A stretch of DNA of 11,464 bases. Origin: Euperipatoides rowelli. Its lineage: Eukaryota > Onychophora > Udeonychophora > Euonychophora > Peripatopsidae. The position numbers and the translations under genes were made by a program. The stretch lies in assembly GCA_003024985.2 (NCBI GenBank), contig PXIH01S0028899.1; one strand, 5' to 3'. Below the pieces are notes generated by a model. The model did no database searches. It was not told the DNA's origin and saw nothing but the letters and a program-made list of their open reading frames with translations. Shown here one piece after another: positions 8,113 through 11,464 of the stretch (the first letter of the stretch is position 1; each line of letters opens with the position of its first letter).

Positions 8113-8159
8113 AAAAGGATAGTTGAAGGGAAACGTGTTAATAAAAGTTATGTTGTTGA

Positions 8160-8862
8160 AATGATTGATAGGTGCCAAGAAATAGCCAGTATATGTATTC
8201 ATCAATGGCACGATAGACTGGGGCATAGAAGTCACAATGATATTAAAAAAATGTCCAGAGACAACAAAGTCCTGAAATTACAAATATCCACCTGCAAATG
8301 ACTTTTGTGAAGCTCACCAAATGAGATCAATGAAACAAATATCTTTCAAGACATCCAATAATACTGCCACAGAGCCTTTAAAACCATTGTTTCTGACGTA
8401 TGTGGGCCTATTTCTCCGTGTTCAGTTGGGGGCAACAAGTATATGATTACTCTCACCGACGAAGCGGAAGCCAGCAATTACACGACTGTGGTACTTTTAC
8501 ACCACAAATCAGATGCTGAAGAGCACATCAAAAATTTTATAAGGAAAGGAAAGACCAAATTTGGTTATTGTCCTGAAATATTTAGATCAGATGAGGGCGG
8601 TGAGTACCTAGGAAGAGATCTCAAAGAATGTTTTAATCATAATGGGATAACCCGTCAGACCTCCGTCACCTANAAGCCCCAACAGAATGGGTGGGCGGAA
8701 AAGAAAAATATCACACTCCTAAACATGACCAGAAGCATGATCAAGTCATACGGACTCCCTAAATCTATCTGGGGAGAAGCTGTAAGTACTGCTTGCTATA
8801 TTTTGAATAGACTTGTGCATTCAGGAACAAATAAAACGCGTTATGAAAATGTGGCACGGTAG
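8160..8862 (+). pseudogene. Integrase remnant of copia element (zinc-binding and DDE core)
   Basis: The pre-integrase zinc-binding half has WHDRLGH (H-x4-H, His codons at 8209 and 8224) in the first frame, which ends at TGA 8299-8301. The Cys half lies one frame over (TGT at 8306), and the second Cys position reads His (CAC at 8315-8317). A second shift near 8375 restores the frame for the catalytic core: SDVCGP with the first Asp at 8395-8397, FRSDEGGEYL with the second Asp at 8590-8592, and AEKKN with Glu at 8698-8700. That gives the expected D-x64-D-x35-E layout. The core then runs through SIWGEAVSTACYILNRL. An undetermined base at 8673 leaves one codon (TAN) as Tyr or stop. An extra base near 8848 shifts the frame at the end of the core. 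Integrase joins element cDNA to host DNA; this copy is broken. Confidence 0.92.
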
Positions 8863-9235
8863 TCTGCCATCTATCAGTAACCAAAGATCCTTTGGGTGCC
8901 AGGCATTTGCCTTAGTTCCTTTGAAACTCAGAACTAAACTTGACAACACATCAAGATTTGGTTGCCTAGTGGGTTATGGCATTAACAAAAAATGCTACTG
9001 TATATGGGATCCTAGATTCAACAAAATTATTAAAACCATCAGTGTCAGATTCAATGAATCATCAAAGTATTTAGACCAAAGAGAAGAATATTCCGACGAC
9101 TTTGATAATGACAAGGTGTTCTATGAGGTCAACAATAATTCTTATGCCCCAGATGTCGAATTATTAAAGCTCCCTTCGACCAGGAGGTCACAGAGGATTA
9201 ATTTTGGGGTTCCCCCACTTAAATTAACATATTGA
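8849..9235 (+). pseudogene. Post-integrase SH3-like region and linker, truncated before RT
   Basis: From 8849, one frame away from the integrase core, MWHGSLPSISNQRSFGCQAF follows, then LVPLKLRTKLDNTSRFG, GYGINKKCYCIWDP and a VRFNES segment. This is the retroviral-polymerase SH3-like region that follows copia integrase (compare the usual K-x-x-FLGY...YR-x-x-DP pattern). An acidic linker and RRSQRINFGVPPLKLTY end the frame at TGA 9233-9235. In intact copia elements an R-R-S-x-R-x-N-x-G-x-PP motif is followed by the RT domain; here no RT motif (such as YVDD) is present. The apparent start at 8813 is only frame opening; 8849 is where similarity begins. Confidence 0.88.
8936..9014 (+). repeat. 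79-bp internal duplication, original copy in SH3-like region
   Basis: This is the source copy of the 7813-7891 insert, in its expected place after integrase. It differs from the insert at five positions and codes for NTSRFGCLVGYGINKKC and YCIWDP. Confidence 0.92.
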
Positions 9236-9256
9236 CTTTGCATACAGTGTGACTTC

Positions 9257-9264
9257 AGGAGGTG
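9257..9264 (+). promoter_or_regulatory. Putative polypurine tract of copia element
   Basis: AGGAGGTG abuts the TG start of the 3' LTR, where the plus-strand primer of LTR elements normally lies. It is short and interrupted by a T, so this is a positional call. The preceding bases could be the last codons of a lost RNase H. Confidence 0.4.
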
Positions 9265-9791
9265 TGTTAAAATAGAATATTCAGCCACCCTGTATTTAAT
9301 AATATGCCTGTGTTTTATTTAAGTATATCATTAATTTGATCTTGTGTATTGAATCTTTATCACCTGCATTTGAGAACTACTTATTTAGTTACAGTTTAAT
9401 TTATTTTATTTTATTTCAGTTTGTCTTACCTATAGACTTAATTATAATTAATTATTGTTTAAATAAGCTACAACTTATCCTTTTTGATTTGATTTAGCAT
9501 TCACGTAACTTAGTTTTATGTTTGTCTTAACTGAGGTCAATATTTATCATATGTTAAAATTATTAACCTGTCATCTATGTAAATATTACTTCAAGCCATT
9601 GACAGGGTCTTTATTTAGTGTGTTATAACAATTGTATTTCATGTCGGACAGGCTTGGCTTTTTTGTCTTGTCTTCGCCATCTTGTAAGTAGCATGGCTGT
9701 TGTAGACCTGTGTCATTTAAAGTATTAAAATCATAAGTAATGATATCACATTGGATCATTTGTATCGTTCACTTCGTCGAATAAGTTAATG
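9265..9791 (+). repeat. 3' LTR of copia element
   Basis: It is collinear with 6349-6875, starting TGTTAAAATAGAATATTCAG and ending CGAATAAGTTAATG. I counted about 14 substitutions, a mixture of transitions and transversions. Agreement stops at 9791, after which the sequence reads TTATTGTGATC with no counterpart after the 5' LTR. Confidence 0.93.
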
Positions 9792-10020
9792 TTATTGTGA
9801 TCATTTGTTATTGGATAAATTAACCCAGTTCTTATATCTAAATTTAATAGCTCTGCCAGAAGAAAAAGACTCATTGGCCGATTGAAACAATAAATTCTAC
9901 ATGGTAAAACTAACCTAGAAATTGAATAGGCAAAAAGTGATCCAATTACACCTTAAACTTGTTCTTCACGTCATTAAGAAATTTATTGTTGGTAAATTGC
10001 ATTGTCATTTTGTTTTTGTT
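9792..10020. other. AT-rich intronic sequence, nothing recognised
   Basis: No open frame, repeat or motif that I can support. It lies between the 3' LTR and the first CGGGTATT-type motif cluster. Confidence 0.5.
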
Positions 10021-11085
10021 TGGGTATTAAAATATCCGATAAAATACCCGACGGGTATTTGTTGTTTTTTTTTTTAAATTATTATACACGACAGAAAATA
10101 AATACCCGAACTTTACGAACTTTGGAAAAAAAAATTTTTTAAAATAATATTGAAATTTCTGTGCTGTTAATTAAATCGACAGTGAATATACTTTGTTTTC
10201 ATTTCTTTTCTATTAATTGACAATCTTTTTATATCTATCATACCTTTTTTTTCCTTGTATAACATATAAATAGTTTTAGATTTATATGATCTACAGTACC
10301 GTATTTGATATGTATATTATACACACCAAATCTGAGAATGATCGGATAAATATTTCAACCTATAATAATTAATTTTAAAATAATAGAATCGTAAATGAAT
10401 TAAACCACTTTTCTATTAATCAACAATCTTTTTAAATCTATCAAATTTAGATTTATTACAATGATTTTCCTAAGTAGCTGATAGCGGCGTATAACCTATA
10501 ACATTGTATAAAGATACAAATTATTATCCTGCACCCCTTTCCATATATTTTATATCATTTATATAAAATGGACATGTTTGTCAAAATATATACTGAATAT
10601 AGGCCATATATATTGAAAAATAAAAACATAAGAATTTTAAATTTATCCTATTCAGATTTTTTACAATGATTTCCCTAAGTTGCCAAAGCGTATAACCTAT
10701 AACAGTGTATAAACTTCTATTTGGCACCATGATTGTTTAGCAAAGTTTCTTTATATAACGAAGAATAGTTAATATGATATGTATATTATACACACCACAT
10801 CTGAAAAAGGATCGGATAAAATTTTAATTATTTTTTAAAAAATGCTATTTTTATTTCATTAATTTACTTTCTGATTTTTTTTTTTCGGGGTTTTTTTTAA
10901 TTTTATTTTTGGTCGGGTATTTTTTCGGGTAAAAAATATAAAGTAAAAAAATCAGGTCAGGTTTCGGGTATTTTTTAAATTTGTTGAGTCGGGTTCCGGT
11001 TTTTATTTTTCATTTCGGGTTCGGGTATTTATTTTTTTGGTCGGGTCGGGTTCGGGCCTAATTTTTCAGCCCTTGCAGCTCTCTG
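10021..11085. mobile_element. Possible non-autonomous DNA transposon remnant with CGGGTATT motifs
   Basis: Left side: AAATACCCG at 10042-10050 faces CGGGTATTT at 10052-10060 (a 9-bp palindrome with one central base), and AATACCCGAA lies at 10101-10110. Right side (10886-11058): many TCGGGTATTT and TTCGGGT/GGTCGGGT words, all in one orientation and opposite to AATACCCGAA, then CAGCCCTTGCAGCTCTCTG at 11067-11085. Clusters of short motifs in opposite orientation near both ends are common as subterminal repeats of hAT-like elements, and the CAG...CTG end would fit. I found no matching left terminus or target duplication, so the left edge is approximate and the class is a guess. Confidence 0.35.
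10200..10830. repeat. Degenerate ~205-bp direct repeats
   Basis: Matching blocks recur in order. TTCTATTAAT...CAATCTTTTT is at 10208-10230 and 10411-10433 (offset 203). AGATTT-TTACAATGATTT is at 10449 and 10654 (offset 205), with GCGTATAACCTATAACA at 10487 and 10688 (offset 201). TGATATGTATATTATACACA is at 10306 and 10775 (offset 469), each followed by an ATCGGATAAA. About three diverged units of roughly 205 bases, with later indels, explain most of this. No coding potential. Confidence 0.7.
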
Positions 11086-11222
11086 CCCCCACCTTATCAC
11101 AACTTGTCATACAATGCTTTACCTCCCCCCCCTCTATATAATTTTTATATAATTATATTTTAACATCTTTTTCTATTCTTAAATTTACCCCCTCTAAAAG
11201 TTGATGATTACTGTTTGATTAT
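11086..11222. other. AT-rich spacer with C and T runs
   Basis: A short CCCCCCCC run near 11125 and T/A-rich sequence. No gene or repeat recognised. Confidence 0.4.
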
Positions 11223-11464
11223 TTTTTGTTTTTAAATTTTCAAAGCTTGCTGTTTTTTCAAAAAATTTTGGCACCAATAATTATGAGTATTATTAAATGA
11301 TGGTTTAAACCAATCTAATTGTGTACTAGAAGAGATAAATTGTATCTTTTCAGTCTTCAAGTACACAATTTAGATTGGTTTAAACCATCATAATTGATAC
11401 TCATAATTATTGGCGCCAGAAAATTTTGAAATAACAGCAAGCTTTGAAAATTTAAAAACAAAAA
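11223..11464. repeat. Long inverted repeat (hairpin), reaching the window end
   Basis: The left arm (about 11223-11333) and right arm (about 11353-11464) are reverse complements with a few mismatches and small indels. Matching blocks include TTTTTAAATTTTCAAAGCTT, CCAATAATTATGAGTAT, and GATGGTTTAAACCAATCTAA with GTGTAC at the inner end. The loop is only about 20 bases. The right arm runs to the last base, so the repeat may extend further. It is a candidate foldback or MITE-like element, or the centre of a larger palindrome. Confidence 0.88.

Larger units (their letters stand above)
6349..9791 (+). mobile_element. Ty1/copia-type LTR retrotransposon, defective, lacking RT/RNase H
   Basis: The element is 3443 bases: two 527-base LTRs around a 2389-base interior, in the same orientation as EP400. 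The interior order gag, CCHC knuckle, protease, integrase, SH3-like tail is the copia (Pseudoviridae-type) order, with integrase ahead of where RT should be. After the SH3-like tail the sequence stops at 9235, and 29 bases later the 3' LTR begins, so the whole RT/RNase H region (normally over 2 kb) is missing. Frameshifts near 7230-7237, 7490, 8295, 8375 and 8848, a TAG at 7385-7387 and an altered protease site make it non-coding as a unit. No matching target-site duplication is evident: the left flank is GATGCTCT and the right flank TTATTGTG. Confidence 0.93.

Noticed and set aside
8047-8235. Minus-strand 62-codon ORF opposite the protease/integrase region
   Set aside because: Shadow of the plus-strand copia frame, with no conserved features of its own.

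Overview
This is an AT-rich, intron- and repeat-dominated piece of an invertebrate animal nuclear genome. Three plus-strand exons (4571-4733, 5237-5460, 5572-5799) join in phase into a conserved internal part of EP400/Domino, the SNF2-family ATPase and scaffold of the NuA4/TIP60 (SWR1-like) chromatin complex. They run from the MWSPPTPPQDDND-type block into the Myb/SANT-like domain. The preceding and following exons lie outside the window, so the flanking introns are at least 4.57 kb and 5.66 kb. The protein resembles arthropod-type EP400 in my memory, but the clade cannot be fixed from the sequence.

Layout. Positions 1-245 hold short degenerate repeats, and 246-1736 a composite minisatellite built from a ~90-bp unit and a ~150-bp expanded version. 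Positions 1737-2640 are plain AT-rich sequence. Positions 2641-3900 form a mosaic: diverged minisatellite-like sequence, four exact-period 22-bp repeats, a purine-rich hexamer satellite, and a higher-order repeat that carries a palindromic CCATATATGG followed by TATAAAA. Positions 4571-5799 are the EP400 exons with introns of 503 and 111 bp.

The large downstream intron contains a Ty1/copia-type LTR retrotransposon (6349-9791) in the same orientation as the gene. Its two 527-bp LTRs are collinear with no net indel and differ at about 14 positions (~2.7%). The interior retains gag (with CCHC knuckle), protease and integrase remnants. It is broken by several frameshifts and a stop, has a substituted protease active site, and has no reverse transcriptase or RNase H. 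It also carries a 79-bp in-frame copy of its own post-integrase SH3-like segment inserted in the protease region.

Downstream (9792-11464) lie a block of ~205-bp degenerate direct repeats bracketed by CGGGTATT-type motifs in opposite orientation (a possible DNA-transposon remnant) and a long inverted repeat with ~110-bp arms that reaches the window edge. I see no RNA genes, CRISPR array or bacterial-type signals. The strongest unusual item is the self-duplicated, RT-less copia derivative. The repeat carrying a CArG-like palindrome plus TATAAAA is second.
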